Assembly (NCBI GenBank): GCA_922989275.2
Contig: OV277870.1
Coordinates: forward strand, 34,964,356 to 35,028,355
Length of the DNA: 64,000 bases
Origin: Gari tellinella
Lineage: Eukaryota > Mollusca > Bivalvia > Cardiida > Psammobiidae
Direction of reading: 5' to 3'
Part shown: piece after piece, positions 20,413 to 31,845 of the stretch
How the letters are laid out: every line of letters starts with the position of its first letter
Position numbering within the stretch: position 1 is the first letter of the stretch
Notes under the pieces: model-generated
Told to the model about the DNA's origin: nothing
What the model saw: the letters and a program-made list of their open reading frames with translations, nothing else
Databases searched by the model: none
Position numbers and translations under genes: made by a program

Positions 20413-20607
20413 CAGGGCTCCAGATAACGGAAGTATTTCGAAAACTAAAATCTTTATTTCTGCTTTTAAACCCAATGGTGTCATACTCATTAAAATTGTC
20501 TCGAAGAGACGGTTTAATCAGTAGTAACACCATAGCATTCGGTGCTGAAATGAGTGAGAAAATGTTAGTTCAGATTACTCCCGGTTACATGTGTATCTGG
20601 AGCACTG
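20413..20607. mobile_element. MITE-Q copy with best-kept ends
   Basis: CAGGGCTCCAGATAACGG at the left and TGTGTATCTGGAGCACTG at the right form the TIR. The core matches the intron 2 copy at 17701. CAGGG ends fit hAT elements; no 8 bp duplication was confirmed. Confidence 0.65.
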
Positions 20608-20714
20608 AAACTATATCGGTTAACCATTATTCTGCTGCACAGATGTCTGTTTTGACATTGGCGTCTGCAAAATTTGGTCAGTTTAGATTTATGCATTGTT
20701 TTAATTAAACAAAC

Positions 20715-20835
20715 CTTAAGACGAGTGTCAAACAGTTTGGATCCAGATGAGACGCCGCGTGACGCGGCGTCTTTCTAGATTCAAACAGTTTGTAAACTCC
20801 GTAAAGTTACGACCAGTAGGCACAGGGTTAAACAC
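20715..20835 (+). mobile_element. MITE-C/B core fragment
   Basis: GACGAGTGTCAAACAG, hairpin GGATCCAGATGAGACGCCGC/GCGGCGTC and a CACAGGGTTAA right end. The left TIR is absent. Confidence 0.55.
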
Positions 20836-20929
20836 TATGATATCCAGTCACAACGTGTAAATATTATTCACGGTTGGTAAGCGATTAACAATATTACGGA
20901 GATGTATACATTGAGCTTGCTGAAAATGA

Positions 20930-22200
20930 CTGTTTCAGCCATGTCCGCTCTCTAACTCAAACACTTCCTTTTGGATCTTCACCAAACTTGCTACAAATGT
21001 TTAATAGTATAGAATCTATGTCAGGTTCAATAACTAGCTAAATCGCATAAGGCATGTATGAGTTATTGCCCTTGAATAATTAAAAAATGACTGTTTCAGC
21101 ATTTTCTGCTCTCTATCACAAACACTTTTTATTGGATCTTCACCAAACTTGCTGACAACGTGTATTGGTATTAAATCTAGGTCAATGAAAAAAATCGAAT
21201 ACAGTTGAATGAAAATCCTTCAAGAGGTAAAGGAGAAATGGAGTGGTCATTTATTACTTAACTTATTACCAACACCGCTAAGATGAAGCACATGCAACCA
21301 TTGACCACATATTTGGCTAAAAATAGAATACTGGTCCTTTTACAGAGTGGACAGGGCAAAAATAAGGATAAAATAGCAAAATATTAAAATTTAAAGAACC
21401 ATAACTCCAACATGCCTTCGGCAATTTGGGTATTTATAGAACTGGACCAAGGTTTTATACAAATATAATGTTCAGCAAATTAGGTGAAGATGCAATTAAA
21501 ACTGTTTAAGTCAGAAAGCTGACAAGCCTGAAGTAGTCAATATTTAGTCATTCAAGGGCAATAACTCCAACATGCCTTGTGCGATTTTGGTAGTTAAGAT
21601 GATTGACCTAGATTTAATATTAATAAACATTTTCAACAAGTTTGGTGAATATCTGATAAAAATGTATGTGTTAGAATGCAAAAAATGCTGAAACATTCAT
21701 TTTTAATACTTAAAGGGCAAAAACTCAGACATGCCTTTTGCGATTTAGCACGTTTGGTGAATATTCAATAAAACGTATTTGTGTTAGAGAGCAAACCTTG
21801 CTGAAACAGTCAATTTTAATATACAAAGGGCAAAAACTCAGACATGCCACATGTGAATTTTGTAATAATCAAACTAGACATAAATTTTATATCATTAAAC
21901 ATTTTCAGAAAGTTTAGTGAATATCGGATAAAAACTGTATGTGTTAAAGTGCAAAAATGAATGAAACATCCTTTTTTTTATTAATAAACAGGCAATAACT
22001 CAGATATACCTTATGCGATTTTAGTAGTTATCAAAACAATATATATTCTTTTTTTTTATTAATAAACAGGCAATAACTCAGATATACCTTATGCGATTTT
22101 AGTAGTAATCAAACTAAACCTTGATTTTATATCAATGAACATTTTCAGCAAGTTTGTGGAATATCGGATAAAAAATAGTTGAGTTAGAGAGCGGACACAA
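20930..22200. repeat. Tandem repeat array that switches orientation in the middle
   Basis: Units contain a CTCTCTAACACAAACACTT-type word, TCTTCACCAAACTTGCT and GGCATGTATGAGTTATTGCCC. About two units run forward (20930-21200); from about 21400 about five run reverse (GGGCAATAACTCCAACATGC, AGTTTGGTGAATAT). The outer words GTCCGCTCTCTAACT and AGTTAGAGAGCGGAC mirror each other. A 78 bp part is duplicated head to tail at about 21970-22125. Confidence 0.7.
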
Positions 22201-22442
22201 AAGTGTGATAGTCTAACTGACTGATGGATGAACGGGCGGAGGTAGATACGGTTGCACCCTGTGAATTTGATTTCGGCTGTATCACGTGATACTAAGCCGT
22301 GTGGTAATGTTTATGTCAGACGTTCTATTTTCGGTTTGTTATGATTTTAAATCGCCCTTTTTGGTGATTTAGGTCCGTCTTCATCATTTCATAGATCAGT
22401 TTGGTCCATAAGAATGTTCAAACATTATTATTAACCGTTATT

Positions 22443-25400
22443 CAGTGTGGTAATACCACGTGACTTTGACGTCATAAAAGCTACCATGTCAAGACGTATT
22501 TTGCCTCGGCTGAACTTTTGAAAGAGCTGTAAGTATTTTATTTGCCATGCAAATGTGACGAGACCCGGCCAATTCGAACGAGAAAGTAGTAAGCTTTGAT
22601 CGGGTCCACCTTTATCGCGGATTTAATACGGTGTTTTTGCTAGATCGATGGAAAACTGGCTGGAGAGCACGCAAAACGAAGGGCTACTGTGTTCAGCGAA
22701 ACCAGTTTCTCGGTAAATTTCTAGGTTTGCGTATCTTTAAAGGTACATTACTAGAAAATTGAGCTGTTAAATAGATAAATAATCGAATTGTATGCAACTG
22801 GTTCAGGAAAAACACAATAGAAATCGGGAAAATCAGAGATATACGGAAAAGCTACTTCGGGAAGAAAGAATCGAGCAAGGCTACCTTGGGAAGCGGATTC
22901 GATGGTCAAATTAACAGACTACTATGCCTATTAAAATATTGCCTTTGTCTCCTTAACTTTTATTCAAATACATTAGTACCAACCAAAAGATCTTTAGTAT
23001 ACATTTAGCTGGATACAAAATTATATGTATTATACGCAAGGCCAATATGTAAACAACCTGGATTGAGTAAGGCAACGTAAAATGTGGGGTCTGATCCTCG
23101 ATCTAAACTGTTCTAAACTCGCATAGCCCGACCGGCTACATGGCGCATATTTATGTTACCCAATGTGATATATTGGACGATATACAACGATAGAACATCG
23201 ATTATTTCGGTTTCTTCATGAAAGAGTTGTTATATCACCGATATTGATACTTTGATGGATGGACATAATTCAAGAAATGCCTCAAAACGTCATTTACCAT
23301 TATATTTTATAACGTCATATCACAACTGTGATGCGAGATCGCAAAATATACCGAGGTCAGATTGCTCTTTTCTCATGGTGACGATTTGATTTCTTTGTCT
23401 TGGATGGGTACTAGTGCAGACTCAACTGAGAATTTTATGTCATAAATGAATTAAAAATTATCAACAAGGAACTTGTTAGTTTTACTGCGTCACAGTGTGG
23501 TCTATATCAGATATAAATATGAGTAATACTGTTTGTACAGAGTAACATCCCTTGCTCTATCGTCGCCCTCCGAACAGCCTATATCCTAATTTCCAAAACT
23601 TCTTAGTACTTTCAGAGTATCTCATTTCTGTTGCATTCTCACACCAAACAATTTTACCACTTCTAACCATAAAGTGGAAATTTGTCATCATTTGTCATTT
23701 GAAAGAATTAAAGCATGTTCTTTGCGTGACCCTCTTTTGATAGATTATCCATGACCGATGGAACCAAGTCAATCATTTGAGCAATGTCCTGTTGCATTTC
23801 GTCACCTTCAGGGATTGGAAAACCATCAAGCAGGTCATTGAACACATCATTGCAGCGGTCACTGTCATCATTGTTGAGCGTTTGGATGCTTTGTTCTGGT
23901 CTTGTTCAGATAAAAAAAATATGGCTCTACGAAATTTCTTTGGTGATGGCGATTTTGAAGGCGTTTTTATTTTTATTTATTTTGTTCATGGTAGTTTTCA
24001 TTCTCTTAAGGGGGCTCTTGAACCTAGGAGTTTGTGACTTGTCTGGTGTTTTCCGGTCTTTTCATGTGTGGCATTATCACAGATATTTAAGTAGTTTACT
24101 ATGCGTTTGTTGAATCCTATACATGACGTCTGAAAAGCGGACCGTTTCCGTTCTCTCCGCTTTTTCTCTTTATTCAGCGTCTTTCGGCCGCAGGTTAGAG
24201 CTCTCATTATTCTGAAAATAAAACAAACATGCATTAGTTTTGATAATGTTTTTTTATATCTGACATCATGGGAAAGGGTGCCATATTGCGGAACACACAG
24301 TGTCATCCCAGGTCAGCTACCTTCACACGTTTATGACGGTATTTATGTTAAACAGTGCACATGGAGCTTTAGATGCGCATAGGCGACAAAAATCTAAAAC
24401 CCTGATCAAACGCAGCGCATCTAATCACGGATTACGATAGTTGTCCCTCAATAAGCCACCCTTTCACATATGACGTTCTATATGTAGAAATTAAGATATA
24501 GTTATTTTGCATGAGCAAAGGGAAAATTGACAATATTATCAATTATATCTAGTTTAAACATATTTTATTTCCATATACATAAGGAAATAGGGTCGGGTCA
24601 CAAGTTCTCACAACATTAGGTTCGACCCTTCCCCTCAATTATATCTTGACACGTTCTTTCGGCACCATAAAAACAGAGCAATCTGACCATGGTATAGTTT
24701 ACAGTAAACCACGGTTGTGATATTACGTTATAAAATATAATGGTAAATGACGTCTTGAGGCATTTCTTGAGTTATGCCCATCAATTTGTCAAGATTTGTG
24801 ACATATCAACTTTTACATGGTTAAACCGAAATAATCGATGTTCTACCGCAGTATATCGTCCAATATATCACATTCGGTAATTCAAATATGCGCTATGTAA
24901 CCAGTCGGGCTATGCGAGTTTAAAACAGTTTGGATCGTGGATCAGGCCCCGCATTTAGCGTGGCCTGATTCTCAATTCAGATTATTCACATAGGCCTTGC
25001 GTTCAATATATACAATTGTGTATCCAGCTAACTGTGTTTGTCCAAGATCTTTTGGTAGGTACTAATGTATTTGAATAATAATTAAGGAGTCAAAACAATC
25101 TTTTAATAGGCATAGTAGTCTGTTAATTTGACCATCGAATCCGCTTCCCAAGGTAGCCTTGCTCGATTTTTCTTCCCAAAGTAGCTTACCCGTATATCTC
25201 TGATTTTCCCTATTTCTATTGCGTTTCCCAGAACCAGTTGCATACAATTCGATTATTTCTCTATTTAACAGCTAATTTTGCTGGTAATGTACCTTTACAG
25301 ATACGCAAACCTAGAATTTTACCGAGAAACTGGTTTCGCTGAACACAGTAGCCCTTCGTTTTGCGTGCTCTCCAGCGCCAGTTTTCCATCGATCTAGCAA

Positions 25401-25594
25401 AAACACCGTATTTAATCCGCGATAAAGTTGGACACGATCAAAGCTTACTACTTTCTCGTTCGAATTGGCCGGGTCTCGTCACATTTGCATGGCAAATAAA
25501 ATACTTACAGCTCTTTCACAAGTTCAGTCGAGGCAAAATACGTCTTGACATGGTAGCTTTTATGACGTCAAAGTCACGTGGTATTACCACACTG
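22443..25594. mobile_element. 3.15 kb TIR element with about 0.93 kb arms and GTTATT target duplication
   Basis: CAGTGTGGTAATACC at 22443 and its exact mirror ending at 25594 are flanked on both sides by GTTATT (22437-22442, 25595-25600). The arms (about 22443-23380 and 24660-25594) match over nearly their full length, with scattered differences and small indels; the outer 50 bp look identical and contain TGACGTCA. The 1.3 kb interior carries a decayed minus-strand ORF. A 6 bp duplication with CAGTGTGG ends does not fit Tc1/mariner (TA) or hAT (8 bp); superfamily not assigned. Confidence 0.87.
23708..24211 (-). pseudogene. Decayed exon with splice acceptor inside the 3.15 kb element
   Basis: On the minus strand a strong acceptor (TTTGTTTTATTTTCAG) ends at 24212. 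Behind it, protein-like sequence continues in shifting frames: NNESSNLRPKDAE then a stop, REKAERTETVRFSDVMYRIQ, later KTPSKSPSPKKFRRAIFFLS and EQDQNKASKRS, then after a shift near 23872 DDSDRCNDVFNDLLDGFPIP and MIDLVPSVMDNLSKEGHAKN before a TAA at 23710-23708. Several stops and at least two frame changes. Acidic and Lys-rich composition looks protein-like, but I recognise no family. It may be a captured host gene part or the element's own gene. Confidence 0.5.
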
Positions 25595-25770
25595 GTTATT
25601 GTATTTCAGGCATTAAGAAAAGGTCTGAAAACACAATGGGACTTTTAAGAGTGGCAACTTGATAAAGGGTTTGACTGTTCTATATGTTAGCTACTTATAA
25701 TTTGAAAGTTAGTAGCCTAGTCAATATAGTGTATTTCATCATTGTAGATAAAAGTAAAATGTATATTTAA

Positions 25771-26011
25771 CTCTTCCCTCCCTAATTCCACAAACGGTAA
25801 ATTCCAATTTCAATTTTAGCCCAGTCCACTTTTCCATTTAGGGTAGTTTCTGCCAACATATTGCAATATGTAAGACAGTGCAGACCTTGATCAGAGGGCT
25901 CATTTAGAAGACCTCAGACCTAGGTGTCCACTGTATACATAGGACAAATGTACTCCTCATATATACACTGTCTGTGAATGATGCATTTGTCCGTGACTGG
26001 GGTTCGAAGGG
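25771..26011 (+). mobile_element. Family I MITE, TTAA flanks
   Basis: TTAA at 25767-25770 and 26012-26015. CAGTGCAGACCTTGATCAGA, GGGCTC stem, CACTGTATACATAGGACAAA and an end GGGGTTCGAAGGG. Order equals the 9706 copy. Confidence 0.65.
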
Positions 26012-26559
26012 TTAACGTTCCGGTACTTGACCTTACCGATTTCTCAGTAAGTCTTCGCACTTTAACATGAACTTTGACTTGATACATTTATTATATTTTA
26101 CATGCTAATTTACTTTTGCTTTCTGTCTTTTGTTTCTTTTCGGAAAGGCAAAAAGCATTGGCAAATTAGCGATATAAAGAACGGTATTGCTGTCAGCATA
26201 CTCACATGAAAGTGTATTATAAATATTTGAGGTACCGGATGAGTATTCCATGGAATATTCTAGTTTTATACTGGTATATGTAGTAAATATTATACACAGC
26301 TTAAATGTATATATTTCTATGTAATTCATAACAGGTAAACGCGCACATGTTTCTTGTGAGCATTAAATGGATACTTTAACCCATTTGGTGTACAACATCC
26401 GCAAACATCTGGTACGCAAACTAGGAAAAAATATATTTGAACAACGAAAAGATTTAGATCATGATATGGTCACTTGTAGAAAATTTTCACAACAAACTTC
26501 TTATAAATTTATGTAAAGATAAATCCTTATGTGAATGTATCAAAAGCAATGTCTCATTT
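26012..26559. other. Spacer, nothing recognised
   Basis: AT-rich; the minus frame 26329-26105 has no coding character. Confidence 0.3.
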
Positions 26560-26677
26560 TCCCCTCGTATACATTGCTAACATACCTTTGCCTTCGACTA
26601 TGTATTGCATGATTTGAATGCTTATGTACTGTTGGGCCTCTGGCCTTATGTATGAATAAAATATCTATCTATCTATA
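26560..26677 (+). mobile_element. 3' end of a non-LTR retrotransposon
   Basis: GTATTGCATGATTTGAATGC, TGTTGGGCCTCTGGCC and ATGTATGAATAAAATATC lead into a short (TATC)n tail. An AATAAA signal directly before a simple-repeat tail is typical of CR1/L2-type LINE 3' ends. No coding part remains. Confidence 0.6.
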
Positions 26678-27064
26678 AGACTCACCCGCTTACGAATATC
26701 TGTCGTCTGAAATATTACATAAAGTAATAATAATACATTAAGTACAATAATCATTTCTTTATAAGGATTGCATTCTCATGTCAGACAGATCCCAGATCTT
26801 GTAAGAAAGTGTTGAAGGTCCTAAAAGTAGGACAACCTCCTATTTGAAGTTGTCTGCTCTATATGTGTTCTTTGTTCACCCAATGAACCATAGTCATGCA
26901 TCTGTGCGTCTTTTTCAAACAGTGTGCTTTTGTGCGGATTTCATATATCCTATGCAAACACTAAATACAATACTCAGACCTAAAGGAACCCGTTCTGAGT
27001 CCACATTTATGGCATATTGCAATCCTCTGACAAAAAATATCTCTAAATAGTCAAAACCTTGCAT
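26678..27064. other. Spacer, nothing recognised
   Basis: AT-rich. The 26844-27050 frame is not protein-like. Confidence 0.3.
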
Positions 27065-27150
27065 TCAGCCTGCTTTCAGCTACCATCATCTTCATATGTT
27101 GCATATTCGTGCCTGTATAAAATGGAACCATTCGTACAGTTCACCAAAGG
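27065..27150 (+). mobile_element. MITE-D right-half fragment
   Basis: TTCAGCCTGCTTTCAGCTAC, GCATATTCGTGCCTGTATAA and AATGGAACCATTCGT match the right half of MITE-D. Confidence 0.55.
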
Positions 27151-27591
27151 AGGAAGAAGTTGAGGGCGTGTACCGTGTATAAATAATTTACTAATCTTGG
27201 CATACTGTTTCATATAGTTTGCACCACTATGAAATAAGTCGGTTCCTGATCAAACGCCACACAACTATGTTTCAATATTAAGAACAATTCGAATTTCTGC
27301 GAATTAAGTGTATTTATATCCATTCAAAAATATTAAAGAGCTTTTATATTACAACCTATTACATTTAAATTCAAGTTCCTATATTACGCTCAAAACAATA
27401 ACCTGCTTTTAATTGTAACCATTTCATTTTATTTCACTATTCTTTTCAGTAGTATTTTAAGGAAACATTTATTTAAAAAAACCAATCCTAAAATATGTGA
27501 CAGAGGCTTGCCAATTAAAAGAAATCTAACTCATTTTTTGTAAAATATTTTTAAAATGAATCGTTCAAGATTTTAATCCAAATGGCCTGAA
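27151..27591. other. Spacer with one core-hairpin trace
   Basis: GGTTCCTGATCAAACGCCAC at 27240-27262 is a weak trace of the shared core; the rest is AT-rich and unrecognised. Confidence 0.3.
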
Positions 27592-27800
27592 CCCCTTCAC
27601 TGCCTGACCCCGAGTACACTAGTAATTTGAAAATAGTTTGGATCCTGATCAGACGCCGCGTAACGCGGTGTCTGATCAGGATACAAACTGTTTTACACTC
27701 ATTGCAATATTTCAGAAGTCAAAATAACTAAATATTTAATTTTAGAAATAAAAGCAGACGACAATTGTTTATAGTTGATGACGTCATGGCAGTGAAAGGG
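27592..27800 (+). mobile_element. MITE-C, nearly full length
   Basis: The left end ACCCCTTCACTGCC and right end GGCAGTGAAAGGG with TTAA at 27801-27804. Hairpin GATCCTGATCAGACGCCGCG, then AAAGCAGACGACAATTG and TTGATGACGTCATGG. CCC...GGG ends and a TTAA target fit a piggyBac-type MITE by known family rules. Confidence 0.8.
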
Positions 27801-28074
27801 TTAATTATCTTCAGTGGCAAGTCTGAGCCGTGGTGAATTGTTTCCACCAGTCAATAACTATTTTTTGCCTGTCTAAAACACTAGCATATGATATGATTGT
27901 GTGTTCAAATTCAAACCCACTTTCATTTGACCGACAGTGTGTTAATTGCCTTTGTACAAGAAAAAAACATGAAAAACTGTTACACAAGTTGACTCATCCC
28001 TAGTATGTTGTGCAATTACAAATAGCGTCGAATGTTTGAGTGGCACATATAATTTAGAGACTGAACAAAAGACA

Positions 28075-28590
28075 TAGAGGATAATTGTTTTTTTCAGTAT
28101 AAGATAGAAATTTAATCCAATGAGTGAACATCAGACGTTATATTTGGTTAAATTCGATCTAATACTGAAAAAATACAATTATTCTATTTATTTATGCTTT
28201 TAAGCCACTTTTTAAACGAAATTGTTCGACAATTGAGAAAGCGAAAGTAAATGATTTACCCCGTGTTGAGCCCCAACTTTATATCGAACACATTTTCGAA
28301 ACAGTTTCCCGTACGATGACGTCACTTATTTATTGATTTGACGTCATCCGAATTACTTCGTTGCTTCCGAGTTTGGATTCGTGCTCTTCCGGTGAGTAGT
28401 TCGCGACAAATTGGACTGCCGGAATTTAGCGATAAGACACGATTGACTACGATTCTTGGGGAGCCCTACGGGGAAAATTCATAATAAAAGCGATTGGTGA
28501 TAATCCACTGCAGTGGATTACCAAGTGATAATCTACTGCTATTTCGTGGTAATCCACCGAAAAGCATAAATAAAGTGTACACGATGACGT
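28075..28590 (-). mobile_element. Repeat U, copy 1
   Basis: Reverse complement of 47268-47840. Kept blocks: TGGTAATCCACCGAAAAGCA, GACTACGATTCTTGGGGAGC, GATGACGTCA and TTGACGTCATC about 20 bp apart, CCGTGTTGAGCCCCAAC, and the GTGAACATCAGACGTTATAT end. No protein is encoded. Confidence 0.7.
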
Positions 28591-28884
28591 CTTATCAAAT
28601 GCCGTACGATAAATATTGTCATAAGTCATTTTCTAAAATTCACATTTATTATTTATTTACTGTCTAGTGACACTTGTATATCACAATATCTCACTTTATG
28701 AAGAAATCAGAAACTAAATGAATTTTAAAGTTTTGACGAACGACCGTTCTCAAGACGGGGCTAGACTTTCAATATTTTAAAAATACTAAAAGTTAACCTG
28801 TGGTAAAAACAAAAGCAAGTCGGGCTGTGACATTCTTGTATATGCTTTCTACGAGTCTTGCCTGACAAAGAGGAGGCGTCTAAA

Positions 28885-28980
28885 ACAACAATACCCACTG
28901 CGAACAGTTTGGAACTGAACTACTTCAACTTTCAAGTAACTTGTGGTCTAATCAAGCCTTAAAACAACTGTTTGCCATTG
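28885..28980. repeat. Degenerate core-hairpin remnant
   Basis: GCGAACAGTTTGGAACTGAA and TCTAATCAAGCC...ACTGTTTGCCAT keep the outer arms; the GC stem is replaced by an imperfect ACTTCAACTTTCAAGT pairing. Confidence 0.35.
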
Positions 28981-29119
28981 ATATTTATTTGAAGAACAAG
29001 TATTTAATGTAAAATTGAAACAATTGTTAATTGCTGTATGAGTTTGCGTTAATTTTCTTTTGACCAGGACATAATAGCGTCATCTTTCCTGTAACCATAA
29101 CCTTTATTTCAGTGTTTAA

Positions 29120-29190
29120 CCTATTACCCAATAGCCTGTTTTTTGTTTTGTGGCAACTTAAAACAAGTTGAAAGTAAAGCGGAATGCGCC
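29120..29190 (+). mobile_element. MITE-D left half, interrupted by element E
   Basis: TTAA (29116-29119) then CCTATTACCCAATAGCC to GGAATGCGCC. The stem is cut exactly at its central TTAA by element E (29195-30136) and resumes as TTAAGGCGCATTCTGC at 30137. Confidence 0.85.
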
Positions 29191-29194
29191 TTAA

Positions 29195-30136
29195 GGGTGC
29201 ATCAATGTCATGACTTTGGGAAATTTTCAAAGTATATGAAAACACTCTATGATGGTTTTGTATTGAAGAGCTATTTAAGATGAATGAAAAAATAGAAAAA
29301 GTGTACATTTTGGTGAAAAACAGTTGGCTCTACGGCCATGTAAAATTTACCCCACCCACTTCCTTTTATTTTGTCCTTTTCAAACAGCCCGCTTCAATAA
29401 AATCCATTTTAAATGAAAACAAATATGATAATTTGGTTTTGTGTTATTTATTTCCTATCTATGGTAGTATTTCTTCATACAAAAACTAATTTAAGAAAAA
29501 AAAGGGCACCAAATGTGAAATTTATAAAGCTCTAAATATTATCGATATGGTACTTTTTTGTAAATTTTGTAAGGGGAGATAACTCTTTTTACTTTAATAA
29601 CTCAAAATTTTCAACACTGACCTTTCAATTTCTTTTCATATTTTGAACTGCCTTAGCATGGGCTTTCATCTGGTAGAATATAAGAAAAAGTTAAATACTA
29701 GAACTATTTCATTTTCAAACTTTTTTACTTTTTTTTCATAAAATAAAAAATCTAATAAAATCATGCCCTTTACAAAGCATATGTTTGATATTCAAGGATC
29801 GATATTGTTCAAACCTGGTGCCTGCTTTGTCTAAATTTGGTTTCTATATGTGAAAATACCACCATAGACAAGAAATAAATAATGGAAACCCAAATTATCA
29901 TGTTTGTTTTGTTTCGAAATAAATTTTACTGAAGCTTGTACCCTGAATGGGTAAAATTTGAAAAAAAAGTCCAAATTTGACATACCTTTTTCAAATCGCT
30001 GTAGCTCAAAAACAAGGACACCACCATATATTATTTTTTTCATGTTTTCATTCATCATAAACAGCTCTTCCAAAAAAACAATGTTAGAAAAAAAGTTAAA
30101 TACTTTGAAAAATTGGCTTATGACATTGATACACCC
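29195..30136 (+). mobile_element. Element E copy 1 (942 bp, TTAA)
   Basis: Ends GGGTGCATCAATGTCAT and ATGACATTGATACACCC form the TIR; TTAA on both sides (29191-29194, 30137-30140). The two halves are a diverged inverted repeat: the plus frame at 29280-29489 and the minus frame at 30073-29831 give similar peptides (ASIKSILNENKYDNL, ASVKFISKQNKHDNL). No transposase. Non-autonomous TTAA element, possibly piggyBac-related. Confidence 0.85.
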
Positions 30137-30520
30137 TTAAGGCGCATTCTGCTTTACTTTCAAATTGCTTTAAGCTACAATTTGGTAGAATATATAAAAT
30201 ACTTCTTATGATACATGTTAATGACTGTATAAATTGGAACTAAATTGGAACTATATGTGTTCCCTTCAGTGGATGAATAAATTGAATGCGCTAAAAGGCG
30301 TTTCTATTGGCGAAACGGATAAGGTTACCATTTCTACTGTTCTTATAATTCTGTTTGCTTTAGCAATTACCTGTTGGTTTGGAAGACACTTATGACTCAT
30401 CAGAATAGGATGAACACAGAAATATATTTTTACGAAACGGAATTAAGCTTAAATACTCTTCTATTGATAAAAAGCGCTTGGAGTGTAACTAACGACACCT
30501 TTGTAGAATATATTGCTTAA
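30137..30520 (+). repeat. Array spacer X1: MITE-D right half plus 190 bp
   Basis: Begins with the right half of the interrupted MITE-D (TTAAGGCGCATTCTGC to about 30326) and continues with unrelated DNA to TATATTGCTTAA. Repeated without visible change at 31462-31845. Confidence 0.85.
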
Positions 30521-31461
30521 GGGTGTATCAATGTCATGACTTTGGGAAATTTTCAAAGTATATGAAAACACTCTATGATGGTTTTGTATTGAAGAGCTAT
30601 TTAAGATGAATGAAAAAATAGAAAAAGTGTACATTTTGGTGAACAACAGTTGGCTCTACGGCCATGTAAAATTTACCCCACCCACTTCCTCCTATTTTGT
30701 CCTTTTCAAACAGCCTGCTTCAATAAAATCCATTTTAAATGAAAACAAATATGATAATTTGGTTTTGTGTTATTTATTTCCTATTTATGGTAGTATTTCT
30801 TCATACAAAAACTAATTTAAGAAACAAATGGCACCAAATGTGAAATTTATAAAGCTCTAAATAGCATCGATATTGTACTTTTTAGTAAATTTTGTAAGGG
30901 GAGATAACTCTTTTTACTTTAATAACTCAAAATTTTCAACACTGACCTTTCAATTTCTTTTCATATTTTGAACTGCCTTAGCATGGGCTTTCATCTGGTA
31001 GAATATAAGAAAAAGTTAAATACTAGAACTATTTCATTTTCAAACTTTTTTACTTTTTTTTCATAAAATAAAAAATCTAATAAAATCATGCCCTTTACAA
31101 AGCATATGTTTGATATTCAAGGATCGATATTGTTCAAACCTGGTGCCTGCTTTGTCTAAATTTGGTTTCTATATGTGAAAATACCACCATAGACAAGAAA
31201 TAAATAATGGAAACCCAAATTATCATGTTTGTTTTGTTTCGAAATAAATTTTACTGAAGCTTGTACCCTGAATGGGTAAAATTTGAAAAAAAAGTCCAAA
31301 TTTGACATACCTTTTTCAAATCGCTGTAGCTCAAAAACAAGGACACCACCATATATTATTTTTTTCATGTTTTCATTCATCATAAACAGCTCTTCCAAAA
31401 AAACAATGTTAGAAAAAAAGTTAAATACTTTGAAAAATTGGCTTATGACATTGATACACCC
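30521..31461 (+). mobile_element. Element E copy 2, a recombinant of copies 1 and 3
   Basis: Its left part carries copy 3 variants (GTGAACAACAG, CTTCCTCCTATTTTG, AGAAACAAATGGCACC, TACTTTTTAG); its right part carries copy 1 variants (ACTCAAAATTTTC, ATAAGAAAAAGTT, GGATCGATATTG). The switch lies between about 30885 and 30930. Its left flank equals that of copy 3 (ATTGCTTAA) and its right flank that of copy 1 (TTAAGGCGC). Confidence 0.88.
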
Positions 31462-31845
31462 TTAAGGCGCATTCTGCTTTACTTTCAAATTGCTTTAAGC
31501 TACAATTTGGTAGAATATATAAAATACTTCTTATGATACATGTTAATGACTGTATAAATTGGAACTAAATTGGAACTATATGTGTTCCCTTCAGTGGATG
31601 AATAAATTGAATGCGCTAAAAGGCGTTTCTATTGGCGAAACGGATAAGGTTACCATTTCTACTGTTCTTATAATTCTGTTTGCTTTAGCAATTACCTGTT
31701 GGTTTGGAAGACACTTATGACTCATCAGAATAGGATGAACACAGAAATATATTTTTACGAAACGGAATTAAGCTTAAATACTCTTCTATTGATAAAAAGC
31801 GCTTGGAGTGTAACTAACGACACCTTTGTAGAATATATTGCTTAA
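31462..31845 (+). repeat. Array spacer X2, duplicate of X1
   Basis: Reads the same as 30137-30520 throughout, including the MITE-D right half. The identity points to a recent event or an assembly duplication. Confidence 0.85.
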
